DNA of 55,231 bases from Alphaproteobacteria bacterium. GTDB lineage: Bacteria > Pseudomonadota > Alphaproteobacteria > TMED109. Positions 8,996 to 18,434 of this stretch are shown in pieces. Location of the stretch: contig JAJDYI010000033.1 of NCBI GenBank assembly GCA_022825235.1, forward strand, positions 1 through 55,231, written 5' to 3'. Every line of letters begins with the position of its first letter. Positions within the stretch are counted from its first letter, which is position 1. The position numbers and the translations under genes are program-made. The notes beneath the pieces are model-generated. The model saw only the letters and a program-made list of their open reading frames with translations. It was not told the DNA's origin and ran no database searches.

Positions 8996-11120
8996 CGGGA
9001 TTCAGAATCGCCAGGACGTCGCCGGCCACGACGCCGTCGCCCTCGGCCGCCACGAAGAGCGGGTTCACCTCAATTTCCGCGATCTGCGGGAATGCATCAG
9101 TCAGCGCCGACAGGGCAGACAGGGCCGTCGCTGCCGCCTGCACGTCGCTTGGCGTGCTGGACCGGGCGCCGTTGAGGAGCGGGAAGATCCGCAACGAGCG
9201 AATCATTGCCTCGGCCTGCTCGACGGTGACCGGGGCCGGCATCAGTGCGACGTCGTCCAGCACCTCGGCGGCCGTCCCGCCCGCCCCGACCAGGGCCACG
9301 GGGCCAAATGCCGGATCGCGGCGAACCCCGAGGAGCAGCTCCCTCGCTTCGGGCACCATACGATGCACCGCCACCCCCTCGATGGCGGCGTCCGGCCGGT
9401 GCGTCCGGACCGCGGCCAGGATGCGATCGTGCGCCTCACGGATTCGGTCCGCCCCCTCCAGCCCGAGAGCCACAGCCCCGACTTCGGTCTTGTGCGGGAG
9501 ATCGGCACTTTCCACCTTGAGGACTGCCGGACCCCCGACCGTTTCCGCGATGCGCACCGCGGCGTCCGAATCCTCCGCGAGGGCGATCCGGCCGACCGGA
9601 ACGTCGAGGGCGGCGACCAGTTGCATGCCCTCACCTTCCGACAGCGTTGTCCGGCCCGCGTGGCCGGAAACGAGGCCGTTCAGTTCTGCCCTAATGGTCG
9701 TTGACAGTTGCGGCGCCGCGCCCGTGGCCGCCGGGCGGCGGAACAGCGAACGGAGCGCCCGGATTGCCCGCTCCGGGGTTCCGAACACAGGCACGCCGCC
9801 GTGGGACAGGCAGTCCGTGAATTCGGCGTTGGTGTGCGGGCAGGCGAAGACGAACGGCTTCGACGAACTGCCTGCAGCCGCCAGGATGGCTTCCGCGAAC
9901 TCCAGCGTCTTCGGTCGATACAAGCCGAAGATGGCCAGGATGCCCTCGACGTTCGGGTCGGCCAGCAGCGCCTCGAGGTACCGCGGCAGGACATGCGGCG
10001 CCTCCAGGTGCTGGAGCGCCAGATCCACCGGGTTCACGGGATGGATGAACGGCGGCAAGTGCTCGCGCAGCGCCGACTGCGTCGCCTCGGTGAAGTCGGC
10101 CAGGGCAAGGCCGGATTCCCTGACCTTGTCCGCGACCAGCACGCCAAGGCCGCCCGAGTTGCCGAAGACGGCGATCCGCGGGGGGCCGTCGCTGGCCGGA
10201 GCGACGGCCGGCATATGGACAGCGGCCTCGATCAGGTCGAAGAACTCTTCGAGGCCCTCCGCCTCGATCACGCCGTTCGCCGCAAAGATCGACTGGTACA
10301 CCCGGTAGTCGCCCGTGAGCGAACCCGTGTGGGACCGTGCCGCCCGCGCCGACTCCTCCGATCTTCCGACCTTCAGGATGACCACCCGCTTGCCCGCCGC
10401 TCGGGCCATGGCCAGGGCGTGGCTCAATTTCCGCCCGTCACGCGCACCTTCCATGTAGGAGGCGATCACCTTGATGGCCGGATCCCGGGCATAGTGCGCG
10501 ATGACGTCGGCGATCTTGATGCCCGCTTCGTTCCCCACGCTGACCAGCGTGCCCACACCGAGGCGGCGCTCAACCTGCTCGACAATGGCGAGGCTGACGA
10601 ACATGCCGGACTGGCTCACGAAGCCCACCGGCCCCGGCGGGAGTTCGCCGATCTGGAGCGACGATGCGAAGCTCGCCATCAGTCCGGTGTGGCGATTGAC
10701 CACGCCGATGCAGTTGGGCCCGCACAGGACGATTCCGTGGGCTTCGGCGATCTCGATCAGTTCCTGCTCGAGGCGGGCGCCAGCCTCGCCCACCTCGCGA
10801 AATCCGGCGGTGAACATCACGACGGCAGGGACCCCGCGGCGGCCGCAGTCGCGGAGCGCCTCCGCGGCCAGCGAATCCCGCACGGTGATGACCGCAAGTT
10901 CCGGCGTTTCCGGTAGATCGGCCAGCGACGCGTAGCACGGCCGGCCGTCGATCTCGGAGCGGCGCGGGTTGACCGCGTACATCGGCCCCTGGAAGCCACC
11001 CGCGATCGAGAACGGGATCGGCCGGCCACCCGCCCGGTGCTGTTCCGGAACCGCCCCGATCACAGCCACGGACCGGGGGGTCAGCATCGGCGCAAGGTCC
11101 GGAAACTCGTACGTGGGCAT
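8976..11120 (-). CDS. ADP-forming acetate/acyl-CoA synthetase family protein
   Basis: 714 residues in the order CoA-binding Rossmann domain (SVAVIGAVPEQ near residue 18), succinyl-CoA-ligase-like domains (GFVSQSGMFVS and FGNSGGLGVLVAD) and a C-terminal ATP-grasp domain (from about residue 490, including PAVLKVESADLPHKTEVG). This is the single-chain NDP-forming acyl-CoA synthetase layout, which interconverts acyl-CoA plus ADP and phosphate with acid plus ATP. Protein lysine acetyltransferases share these domains, but no GNAT domain is present here. It is upstream of and overlaps the rhomboid gene. Confidence 0.9.
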   Translation of the reverse strand: MPTYEFPDLAPMLTPRSVAVIGAVPEQHRAGGRPIPFSIAGGFQGPMYAVNPRRSEIDGRPCYASLADLPETPELAVITVRDSLAAEALRDCGRRGVPAVVMFTAGFREVGEAGARLEQELIEIAEAHGIVLCGPNCIGVVNRHTGLMASFASSLQIGELPPGPVGFVSQSGMFVSLAIVEQVERRLGVGTLVSVGNEAGIKIADVIAHYARDPAIKVIASYMEGARDGRKLSHALAMARAAGKRVVILKVGRSEESARAARSHTGSLTGDYRVYQSIFAANGVIEAEGLEEFFDLIEAAVHMPAVAPASDGPPRIAVFGNSGGLGVLVADKVRESGLALADFTEATQSALREHLPPFIHPVNPVDLALQHLEAPHVLPRYLEALLADPNVEGILAIFGLYRPKTLEFAEAILAAAGSSSKPFVFACPHTNAEFTDCLSHGGVPVFGTPERAIRALRSLFRRPAATGAAPQLSTTIRAELNGLVSGHAGRTTLSEGEGMQLVAALDVPVGRIALAEDSDAAVRIAETVGGPAVLKVESADLPHKTEVGAVALGLEGADRIREAHDRILAAVRTHRPDAAIEGVAVHRMVPEARELLLGVRRDPAFGPVALVGAGGTAAEVLDDVALMPAPVTVEQAEAMIRSLRIFPLLNGARSSTPSDVQAAATALSALSALTDAFPQIAEIEVNPLFVAAEGDGVVAGDVLAILNPDVPASG

Positions 11121-11180
11121 ATCAGTCGTGTCCCGATGGCATGGCGGTGCCGATCCCCTGCGACCAGCGGTCTCGACGGC

Positions 11181-13418
11181 TCACGGTGTCGGGTGCAGGT
11201 CGGATGCCGGCCGGCTGCGACACGCGGCTACCAGCAAGCTTCTCAGGCTCGAACACCGCTGCACGTCCTCGTCGTTGTCGATGGCGCGCTCCAGCGCGCG
11301 GCGCTGCCCCACCAGCACGACCAGGTTCTTGGCGCGGGTGACGGCGGTGTACAGCAGGTTCCGGCGCAGCATGATTCGGTGCTGGAACGTCATGGGAACC
11401 ACCACCACCGGATATTCCGACCCCTGCGACTTGTGGATCGTCACGGCGTAGGCGTGCCGCAGCTGACCGAGCTCGCTGAGACCGTAACTGACCCGCTGCC
11501 CGCTCATCTGCACCCAGGCCAGGCGTTCCTCCGGGTCGTAGGCCAGGACCGTACCGATATCGCCGTTGTAGACCTCCTTCTCGTAGTTGTTCTCCACCTG
11601 CATCACCCGGTCACCGACCGCGTACCGCATCTCGCCACGGCCGGGCAGTCGCTCCCCCTGTCCGTTCAGGCGATTTCGCAGCGTCTCGTTGAGGTATTCC
11701 GTGCCCAGCACGGTCCTCCGCATCGGCGTCAGTACCTGGATCTCGTCCGGTCGCCGCCCGTACCGCGCGGGAATCCGCTCCGCCACCATCCGCACGATCA
11801 GGTCGGAAGCCCGCTCGGCTTCGTCACAATCCACGAACAGGAAATCGCCGCCGGCGGCCGGCGATCCGAATTCCAGGGGCCGACCATGGTTGACGTGGTG
11901 CGCGTTCGTCACGATCTGGCTGCCCTCGGCCTGCCGGTGCACCTGACGCAACGTCTCCACGGGAACGATCTCCGCGCGGATGATGTCGCCCAGCACGTGG
12001 CCCGGCCCGACGGAGGGCAACTGATCCACGTCGCCGACCAGGAGGAGGCGCGCGGTGTCCGGAATGGCCTGCAGTAGCGCCGCCATGATCGGGACGTCCA
12101 CCATCGACACCTCGTCGACGACGACCAGGTCGGTCTCCAGCCGGTGATCGCGATTGCGCCGGAAGCGGCCCTCGTTCGGGTCGAATTCCAGCAGCCGGTG
12201 GATGGTCTTCGCCGCCAGTCCCGAGGTCTCCGACAGCCGTCGCGCCGCGCGACCCGTCGGCGCACACAGGTGCGCCCGCAGGCTCTTGGCCCGGAGAATG
12301 CGAAGGACCGAGTTGAGGATCGTGGTCTTGCCGACCCCCGGTCCGCCGGTCACGACGGCCACCTTCTCGGTGAGCGCGGTCGCCACCGCGCGCTCCTGGT
12401 CAGGCGCCAACCGCAATCCCGTCTGCCGCTGGACCCAATCCAGCGCCTGCGGCACGTCGATCGGGGTCTCCTTCAGGGGGCGCCGCTGCAGCGCGGCCAG
12501 AGCGCTGGCAATCGTGCACTCCTGCTGATGGATGCGGTCCGTGAACACGCAGGGGACGCCCTCGACGCCGACGCGCACCAGCATCCCCTCGGTGATCTCC
12601 GCTTCCAGCGCGGACCGGATCGCCGGCTCGTGCGGACCCAGCGTCTTGACCGCCTCCTCAATGAACACGGCTTCCGGCAGCCCGCAGTGACCGTCCCGAT
12701 CCCGCGCCGTGGCCAGCACGAAATAAAGGCCGGCCTGGAGGCGCATCGGCGCGTCGCCGGTAATGCCCAGGGTGCGCGCGATGTTGTCGGCGATCGCGAA
12801 CCCGATTCCCCGGATATCGGCGATCAGGCGGTACGGGTTGGCCTCGACGATGCGCGCCGCATCCTCCCCGTACTTCCGGAATACGGCCGCCGCGCGGGCC
12901 GAGCCGAGACCATGGTCCTCGAGCCAGATCATGACCTCGCGGGTGCGCTTCTCCCCGGTCCACGCGGCCTCGATCCCGTCCAGCGTCTCCTGCCCGATGC
13001 CGGGGACCTCGAGCAGGCGCTCGGGTTCGTGGTCGATCACGTGCAGGACGTCGTCACCGAACCGCGCGGAGATACGCTCCGCCAGTTTCGGCCCGATGCC
13101 CTTCAGGCGGGATGCCAGGTAGCGCGCGGTGCCCTTGCGCGACACCGGCAACTGGACCGAGACCCGCTGGGCCCGGAGCTGCCAGCCCCACTGCGGGCTG
13201 TTCTCCCATTGCCCTTCGACGGTCACGTGCTCCCCGACCGCCACCCGGTCCACCACGCCGAGGACCGGCACCGGGTCGCGCCAGCCGGCGACGTCCACCC
13301 GGAAGATGGTGAAACCGGTGTCGTCGTTGCGAAACGTGATCCGGGCCACGTGCCCTTCGATGGTTTCCACGTTGGGGAGCTCGGCCTGCACCGGCTCCCG
13401 CACCTCCGCGGGACTCAT
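11181..13418 (-). CDS. recD2: RecD2-type ATP-dependent DNA helicase
   Basis: 745 residues. The N-terminal OB-like region is followed by helix-hairpin-helix segments (KGIGPKLAERI, PGIGQETLDGI, RGIGFAIADNIAR) typical of RecD2 rather than RecBCD RecD. The helicase core has Walker A GGPGVGKT at 358-365 and Walker B VVDEVSMVD near 432, and ends with the UvrD-like motif AVTIHKSQGSEYP. RecD2 is a 5'-3' helicase acting in repair and replication without RecBC. It lies 60 bases downstream of the synthetase start with xseB further upstream, so a shared repair transcript is possible. Confidence 0.93.
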   Translation of the reverse strand: MSPAEVREPVQAELPNVETIEGHVARITFRNDDTGFTIFRVDVAGWRDPVPVLGVVDRVAVGEHVTVEGQWENSPQWGWQLRAQRVSVQLPVSRKGTARYLASRLKGIGPKLAERISARFGDDVLHVIDHEPERLLEVPGIGQETLDGIEAAWTGEKRTREVMIWLEDHGLGSARAAAVFRKYGEDAARIVEANPYRLIADIRGIGFAIADNIARTLGITGDAPMRLQAGLYFVLATARDRDGHCGLPEAVFIEEAVKTLGPHEPAIRSALEAEITEGMLVRVGVEGVPCVFTDRIHQQECTIASALAALQRRPLKETPIDVPQALDWVQRQTGLRLAPDQERAVATALTEKVAVVTGGPGVGKTTILNSVLRILRAKSLRAHLCAPTGRAARRLSETSGLAAKTIHRLLEFDPNEGRFRRNRDHRLETDLVVVDEVSMVDVPIMAALLQAIPDTARLLLVGDVDQLPSVGPGHVLGDIIRAEIVPVETLRQVHRQAEGSQIVTNAHHVNHGRPLEFGSPAAGGDFLFVDCDEAERASDLIVRMVAERIPARYGRRPDEIQVLTPMRRTVLGTEYLNETLRNRLNGQGERLPGRGEMRYAVGDRVMQVENNYEKEVYNGDIGTVLAYDPEERLAWVQMSGQRVSYGLSELGQLRHAYAVTIHKSQGSEYPVVVVPMTFQHRIMLRRNLLYTAVTRAKNLVVLVGQRRALERAIDNDEDVQRCSSLRSLLVAACRSRPASDLHPTP

Positions 13419-13508
13419 GCCTGACCGCCGCGTGTCAACACCCCTGGATCACCGCGATGCGGGCGTCATATTCGATCAGCCGCGCCGTGAACCGAGCCAG
13501 CCCCCCAC

Positions 13509-13766
13509 TCAAAACGGCGGGGAGTCGGAATCATCGCCTGACGGGGAAACGGTCTCGACGCCTCCGTCCTTGACGCGGATCTTGCTGATCCGTTCCTGCG
13601 CCTCGTTCAACTTCCGCTCGCAGTGGTCGCGGAGCTGGACGCCCCGCTCGTATGCCTTGATCGCCTGCTCGAGGTCCACGTCGTCGCGGTCGATTTCCTC
13701 GACGATCGCCTCGAGCTTTTCGAGGGCTTGCTCGAACGACAGAGCCTGCAGGTCCGGGTCTTCCAT
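13509..13766 (-). CDS. xseB: exodeoxyribonuclease VII small subunit
   Basis: 85 residues with the full XseB signature: SFEQALEKLEAIVEEID followed by DLEQAIKAYERGVQL and a coiled C-terminal helix. XseB binds the large subunit XseA to form exonuclease VII, which degrades single-stranded DNA. The partner xseA is not in the window. The acidic tail after ISKIRVKDGG is poorly conserved, as usual for the family. It sits between recD2 and bacterioferritin on the same strand. Confidence 0.92.
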   Translation of the reverse strand: MEDPDLQALSFEQALEKLEAIVEEIDRDDVDLEQAIKAYERGVQLRDHCERKLNEAQERISKIRVKDGGVETVSPSGDDSDSPPF

Positions 13767-13781
13767 GGAGCCGCTCCCCGA

Positions 13782-14246
13782 TCAGATCTGCGACTGCAGC
13801 CAGTTCTCGCGGCCGACCGCCTTGACGAGTCCGAGCTGGGTTTCCAGCCAGTCCACGTGCTCTTCCTCGGAATCCAGGATGCTGCGAAGGAGGTTCCGGG
13901 ACACGAAATCCTGGACCGACTCCGCATGGTCGATGCTGTCCCGGAGCACCGGGATGGCGTCCCGCTCAAGGGCCAGGTCACATTCCAGGCACTCGACCGG
14001 GTCCTCGCCGATCCGCACCTTGTGGAGGTCCTGCACGTTCGGCAGACCCTCGAGGAACAGGATGCGCTCCATCAGTTCGTCGGCATGCTTCATCTCGTCG
14101 ATCGATTCCGCGTGCTCCTTGTCGGCCAGCGACCCGTAGCCCCAGTCGCGGAACATGCGCGAGTGCAGAAAGTACTGATTGATGGCCGTCAACTCGTTCG
14201 TCAGCACCGAGTTGAGATTCCGAATGACGGTCTTGTCGCCCTGCAT
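13782..14246 (-). CDS. bfr: bacterioferritin
   Basis: 154 residues aligning without gaps to E. coli Bfr over the N-terminal half. Ferroxidase ligands Glu18, Glu51 and His54 and the haem-ligand Met52 (IDEMKHAD) are all present, and the later DSEEEHVDWLETQL supplies the second-half ligands. The protein forms a 24-subunit iron-storage cage with haem at two-fold interfaces. Iron release normally needs the Bfd ferredoxin, which is encoded about 1 kb away at 15180-15395. It is just upstream of xseB on the same strand. Confidence 0.96.
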   Translation of the reverse strand: MQGDKTVIRNLNSVLTNELTAINQYFLHSRMFRDWGYGSLADKEHAESIDEMKHADELMERILFLEGLPNVQDLHKVRIGEDPVECLECDLALERDAIPVLRDSIDHAESVQDFVSRNLLRSILDSEEEHVDWLETQLGLVKAVGRENWLQSQI

Positions 14247-14414
14247 GATTCCTCCGTGCGATGCCGCGCGCGAACCCGCGCCGCACCACGGTTGCCGCCT
14301 CGTCCGCGCCCGGACATCCGCCTTGTCGGCCGCATCGTAGCACGCCGGGGCTGGCTATAGTCTGCGCACGGCTCGGGCCGCCCGGCCGCTCAGCAGCGTG
14401 GGAGCGAACACCTC

Positions 14415-15167
14415 ATGGACCAGAAGATCGTACTCGTCACCGGGGCCGGATCCGGCATTGGCCGCAGCGTCGCGCTGGCATTCCTCAAGCACGGGCACTC
14501 GGTCGTCCTTGCCGGACGCCGCCGCGACCGGCTCGACGAGACCGTGAGCCATGCGGGTCCGGATGGCGCGCGGGCGCTGCCGGTTGCCACGGACGTCGGC
14601 AACCCCCAGGCCGTGGATCAGCTGTTCGCCGCTGCGGCGGAGCGCTTCGGCCGGCTCGACGTACTCTTCAACAACGCCGGGGCCGGAGCGCCGCCGGTGC
14701 CCATCGAGGAGCTCACCTGGGAGCAGTGGAAGACCGTCGTCGACGTGAACCTGCACGGTGTCTTCCTGTGCACGCGCGCGGCGGTCGGCATGATGAAGAA
14801 GCAGTCCCCGCAGGGGGGCAGGATCATCAACAACGGTTCGATTTCCGCCTATGTCCCGCGGCCGAATTCGATTCCCTACACCGCAACGAAACATGCGGTT
14901 ACCGGGCTCACTCGATCCACTTCGCTGGACGGCAGGGCCTTCAACATCGCGTGCGGCCAGCTCGACATCGGCAATGCGGCCACCGACATGACGGCGGGCA
15001 TGGCCAAGGGCGTCATGCAGCCTGACGGCGAGAAGAAAGTCGAGCCCCGTTTCGACGTCCAGCACGTGGCCGACGCCGTCCTCTACATGGCAAACCTGCC
15101 GCTCGACACCAACGTGCAGTTCATGACCGTCATGGCGACCACGATGCCCTACATCGCCCGTGGCTGA
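14415..15167 (+). CDS. SDR family oxidoreductase
   Basis: 250 residues of the classical short-chain dehydrogenase fold. The cofactor loop is TGAGSGIG, followed by NNAG at about residue 89. The catalytic Ser and Tyr-x-x-x-Lys are visible in NNGSISAYV and [10 protein letters not shown]. Arg residues after the first strand (AGRRRDR) suggest NADP(H). The substrate is unknown. The gene sits alone on the plus strand between bfr and bfd, which are both on the minus strand, so it interrupts an iron-storage pair. Confidence 0.9.
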   Translation: MDQKIVLVTGAGSGIGRSVALAFLKHGHSVVLAGRRRDRLDETVSHAGPDGARALPVATDVGNPQAVDQLFAAAAERFGRLDVLFNNAGAGAPPVPIEELTWEQWKTVVDVNLHGVFLCTRAAVGMMKKQSPQGGRIINNGSISAYVPRPNSIPYTATKHAVTGLTRSTSLDGRAFNIACGQLDIGNAATDMTAGMAKGVMQPDGEKKVEPRFDVQHVADAVLYMANLPLDTNVQFMTVMATTMPYIARG

Positions 15168-15179
15168 CGTAGCGGCTGC

Positions 15180-15395
15180 CTAGCTGCGCGGGTCCCTCTC
15201 GAACACAGCGGCTTCCCCGGACTGCAAACCCAGCGGAGCTGGCGCGGAGAGAACTTCGACGATCGTGTCCCGGCACCGGCCGCACTGCGGTCGACACCCC
15301 ATGTGCCGGTACACGCCCCCCGGCGTGGACACGCCGGCTCCCGCCGCGCTACGGACGTCCGAGCAGCGAATGGAATTGCACAGGCAAACGTACAA
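15180..15395 (-). CDS. bfd: bacterioferritin-associated ferredoxin (Bfd-like)
   Basis: About 71 residues from a TTG start. The [2Fe-2S] BFD fold ligands are visible as CLC near the N-terminus and CRPQCGRC after helix one (Cys-x-Cys and Cys-x2-Cys type). Bfd reduces ferric iron in bacterioferritin for release. I prefer the TTG at 15395 because GGAG lies seven bases upstream, the homology begins exactly there (LYVCLCNSI), and a Fur-like site lies in what would be the coding region of any longer form. The C-terminal 17 residues are an extra tail. Confidence 0.85.
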   Translation of the reverse strand: MYVCLCNSIRCSDVRSAAGAGVSTPGGVYRHMGCRPQCGRCRDTIVEVLSAPAPLGLQSGEAAVFERDPRS

Positions 15396-15433
15396 TTGCG
15401 GTCTCCGGGCCTCGGCGACGACGTTAATCGGGT

Positions 15434-15448
15434 TGCGAATGATTGTCA
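15434..15448. promoter_or_regulatory. Fur-box-like operator upstream of bfd
   Basis: TGCGAATGATTGTCA matches the 7-1-7 Fur consensus TGATAATNATTATCA at 11 of 14 palindrome positions. It lies about 40 bases upstream of the proposed bfd start, a normal position for a repressor site. Bfd is under Fur control in several proteobacteria, so iron-dependent repression is expected. Binding is not shown by sequence alone. Confidence 0.6.
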
Positions 15449-15872
15449 ACCGCAGCCCGGCGGCCCCTACGACAGCGCGAACTCCCGCGAGCCGGCCCGT
15501 CGAACTGCAAGCGATCTCCGTGCAGAAACGGCCGCCCTCTTTGCCGCGCATGAAGATCGGGTGAGGCCGGGAAGGCGGCGCGGCGGAGCGCATTACGGCC
15601 GGTTCCGGCGGGCCGGGAACGCCGTCTGAAGTCGCCGATTGGGACACGGTTACCGCAGGAGACGTCCATCATCGGTCAACCGCTGGCCACGTCTCCCGTG
15701 GCTGAATTCGGGGTGCCGACCAAGCCGTACATCGCCATTACTGCGCGGATTCGCATAGCCTTGACCCGGCCGTCAGGCGGCATCCTCAGTACCACCGAAC
15801 GCCACCGTTTCGTTCACGTGTTCAGGCGCTACCATCGCGCCTCCTCGTTGCGCCACATCCGAAGTGCTTGCC

Positions 15873-16724
15873 ATGTCCAATTCGCCGGCCCGCCGCCCCA
15901 CCACGACCGATATCCGCGCCGCCAAGGACGCCCCGGAACCGCTCGCCTGCCTCACCTGCTACACCGCCCAGATGGCGCGGGCGATCGACGAGCACGTGGA
16001 CCTGATCCTGGTCGGCGACAGTCTCGGCATGACCATCTACGGGTACGACACGACGCTGCCAGTCACCCTCGACATGATGGTGGCGCACGGCCAGGCCGTG
16101 GTCCGGTCAACACAATCGACCTTCGTGGTCGTGGATCTTCCCTTCGGTAGCTACGAGGCCAGCGAGGAGCAGGCCTTTCGCAGCTCCTCGCGCATTCTCG
16201 CCGAGACCGGCGCCCAGGCCGTGAAGCTCGAAGGCGGCGTCGAGGTTGCGCAAACGGTCCGGTTCCTGGTGGACCGTGGTATTCCCGTCATGGCGCACGT
16301 CGGGCTCATGCCGCAGCGGATTCAGGCCCTTGGCGGGTTTCGCGCCCAGGGACGGACGCCGGAGACCGCGCTCGCCGTCATCCGGGACGCCGAAGCCGTG
16401 GCTGCCGCCGGCGCATTCGCGGTCGTCGTCGAGGCGGTCCCCGTCGACACCGGCAAGCGGGTGACCGAAGCCGTCCCGATTCCCACGATTGGGATCGGCG
16501 CCGGACCTCACTGCGACGGGCAGATCCTGGTGATCCACGATGCGCTCGGACTGTTCCCGGCATTCACTCCCCGGTTCGTGAAGCGCTACGCCGAACTGGG
16601 TGCCGCGATGTCGGACGCGGCCGCCCAGTACGCCTCGGAGGTCCGTTCGGGGGCGTTCCCTGCGCCGGAACACACGTTCAAGGCCGTCGGGGGCACCGCC
16701 AATCCCGCCCCTCGGGAACCGTAA
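15873..16724 (+). CDS. panB: 3-methyl-2-oxobutanoate hydroxymethyltransferase
   Basis: 283 residues of canonical PanB, the first step of pantothenate synthesis (ketoisovalerate plus methylene-THF to ketopantoate). The metal-binding motif VGDSLGM, the KLEGG loop, AHVGLMPQ, catalytic Glu in VVEAVPVD and [12 protein letters not shown] are all present. The ATG at 15873 is preferred over the GTG nine bases earlier. No panC follows; a leader and a heat-shock gene come next. A second, divergent PanB-like protein is at 25040. Confidence 0.95.
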   Translation: MSNSPARRPTTTDIRAAKDAPEPLACLTCYTAQMARAIDEHVDLILVGDSLGMTIYGYDTTLPVTLDMMVAHGQAVVRSTQSTFVVVDLPFGSYEASEEQAFRSSSRILAETGAQAVKLEGGVEVAQTVRFLVDRGIPVMAHVGLMPQRIQALGGFRAQGRTPETALAVIRDAEAVAAAGAFAVVVEAVPVDTGKRVTEAVPIPTIGIGAGPHCDGQILVIHDALGLFPAFTPRFVKRYAELGAAMSDAAAQYASEVRSGAFPAPEHTFKAVGGTANPAPREP

Positions 16725-16839
16725 TCCTGTCGGCGCAGCCAGAAGCGTTCCCACGGCCAACGGTGCCTGGACGGCCGGGTACGAACGTCTCCGCCTGGTC
16801 GCAACCACACTGGCGACGCCGCCCCACCGATGCTCCGTG

Positions 16840-17064
16840 CTTATTTATATAGTATCTGTAATCATCTGATTAAGAGACCCATATAGCAATTCATTTTTTC
16901 TTTCCTTGGATTGCGAAGATCGGCCGGTCCGGCTTCCTCGCTGAGACCCATCCTTGGGACCACCTTGCGGTTTCGAACGCCAGTCACCACCTGATTCGCA
17001 GCCGAGGCGCTTCGGGCTTCGGCGGGATGGGGGCCGCCCATTGGCCCCATCGAAGGAGAACAAG
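16840..17064 (+). promoter_or_regulatory. promoter and structured leader of the Hsp20 gene
   Basis: The interval between panB and hsp20 holds an AT-rich patch at about 16840-16912, unlike the surrounding sequence, that probably contains the promoter. A roughly 150-base leader follows. A hairpin at 17026-17051 (GATGGGGGCC pairing with GGCCCCATC, loop of seven) ends two bases before the AAGGAG ribosome site. It does not itself pair with the ribosome site, so a ROSE-type thermometer is not demonstrated. No clear sigma-32 pair was found. Confidence 0.4.
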
Positions 17065-17496
17065 ATGAACGCTTTTGACTTAGGACCCCTGCTTCGGACC
17101 GGCATCGGCTTCGAGCGGATCAACCGCGTGCTCGGGAGCATGGCTGAAGACGTGCGGGATGTTCCCACGTATCCCCCGTACAACATCGAAAAGACCGCGC
17201 GGGACCAGTACCGGGTGACCATGGCTGTTGCCGGGTTCGCTGAGGAGGACCTGGAAATCGGCGTGAAGGAACACACGCTGACGGTTCGCGGCAAGAAGGA
17301 CCCCGAGAGCGCCCAGCCCGAGTACCTCTACCGCGGGATCGCGACCCGGGAGTTCGAGCGCCGGTTCCGCCTCGACGAGTACGTCCGGGTGACGGGAGCC
17401 CACCTCAAGGACGGGCTGCTGCACGTCAACCTCGTGCGCGAAATCCCGGAGGAGAAGAAGCCGCAGCGGATCGCCATCACGAATTCCGCCGGCTGA
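17065..17496 (+). CDS. Hsp20/IbpA-type small heat-shock protein
   Basis: 143 residues starting MNAFDLGPLLRTGIGFERI, the IbpA-type N-terminus, followed by an alpha-crystallin domain (about residues 35-125) with VAGFAEEDLEIGV and the ending LLHVNLVREIPEE. Small heat-shock proteins bind unfolding proteins and hold them for refolding. The start has a strong AAGGAG seven bases upstream. The C-terminal Ile-x-Ile type anchor is represented by RIAI. It stands alone and is probably heat-inducible. Confidence 0.93.
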   Translation: MNAFDLGPLLRTGIGFERINRVLGSMAEDVRDVPTYPPYNIEKTARDQYRVTMAVAGFAEEDLEIGVKEHTLTVRGKKDPESAQPEYLYRGIATREFERRFRLDEYVRVTGAHLKDGLLHVNLVREIPEEKKPQRIAITNSAG

Positions 17497-17513
17497 GGCC
17501 GCAAGGCTGTGGA

Positions 17514-17585
17514 GCGGGCCGGTGACGCCGGCCCGCCCCCGATTCGGCGATCACCAACGCGGGGGCCGACCACAATCGCCCCCGC
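17514..17585. terminator. two GC-rich hairpins between convergent genes
   Basis: A nine-pair stem at 17514-17536 (GCGGGCCGG with CCGGCCCGC) and an eight-pair stem at 17559-17585 (GCGGGGGC with GCCCCCGC) lie between the convergent hsp20 and DUF1330 genes. Neither is followed by a T-run, so they are terminator-like structures rather than textbook intrinsic terminators. Confidence 0.5.
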
Positions 17586-17631
17586 CCTCCTCCTCCCAGG
17601 CTGCCGATCTGATGGCGCCGTCGCGACGGAC

Positions 17632-17919
17632 TCAGACGCCATCCACGACAAACAGGTCGCCAACGGACGCCGACGTACGGAGCTGACGGAGGGGCGCGTA
17701 TTCCGGGGAGTTGTACCAGCCCAGGGCGGCCTCACGGTCCGCAAACTCGAGGCAAACGGTTCGGCGGTCCGGCATCGAACCTTCCAGCACCTCGCTGGCG
17801 CCGCCGCGCACCAGATACCGCCCGCCGTGGCGCTGCACGGTCGCGGGCACCTTCGCCACGTACTCCTTGTAGGCTTCCGGATTCGTGATTTCGATCCGAC
17901 CGATGATGTAGGCAGCCAT
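17632..17919 (-). CDS. DUF1330 domain-containing protein
   Basis: 95 residues of the dimeric ferredoxin-like DUF1330 family, starting MAAYIIGRIEITNPEAYKEY and containing GGRYLVRGG and the conserved TVCLEFADREAALGWYNSPEY core (landmarks only). The ATG at 17919 is preceded by AAAGGAC, and the family begins exactly there; the longer frame has no similarity. The biochemical role of DUF1330 is not known. It is convergent with hsp20. Confidence 0.9.
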   Translation of the reverse strand: MAAYIIGRIEITNPEAYKEYVAKVPATVQRHGGRYLVRGGASEVLEGSMPDRRTVCLEFADREAALGWYNSPEYAPLRQLRTSASVGDLFVVDGV

Positions 17920-18434
17920 GGACTGTCCTTTCTGGCGGGCTGGCGCCGGCCTGTCCCGATTCGAGTGGATGTGCAAGGTCTCAGCCGCGCAGCCTGACGG
18001 CTGGTAACGAACGGCCCGCCAACGATCACGGATGAACGTCGGCGTCGACCCTTGCGTCGTACCCCCGTTCGCGGGGCACCCCATCAATACCGAATCCGCG
18101 GGTTCCTGCAAAACCGGGCCTGTCGAGTACTGCCGGCTCGGAGGTGATCGGCGCCGAACAAAGGATCATGAGCGCCGTGCACGGCGCGAACGGCGCGTCG
18201 GCCCCGACCGGTCCAACGAAGGACCGGCCGCGAGATGCCCGGCGAGCGCCCGGGCGCTGCTCGTCGGGCGTCACCAGCGCGAGCGCGGGCAGCACCGCGG
18301 GCTGACGACACGCGTGACGACATGTATGTAATGCGCCGTGCAGCCGCTCCCCCAGCCGGTCAGTCCGCGCGCTTGAACTCGGGGGCACGGGTGGTTGCGT
18401 CGCGTTGCGTGCAGAAAGCTATCCCCTGACATCC
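17920..18434. other. 515-base intergenic stretch
   Basis: This region separates the divergent DUF1330 and carbonic anhydrase genes. All open frames in it are GC-driven and show no recognisable motifs. It must carry both promoters, but I could not pick out convincing boxes, and I see no RNA gene or repeat. Confidence 0.5.

Noticed and set aside
16840-17064. ROSE-type RNA thermometer
   Set aside because: The ribosome site is not paired in the visible hairpin and the U-x-GCU signature is missing. I kept only the leader entry.
18026-18388. Minus-strand frame before carbonic anhydrase
   Set aside because: Arg- and Pro-rich translation with no motif; typical of high-GC noise.
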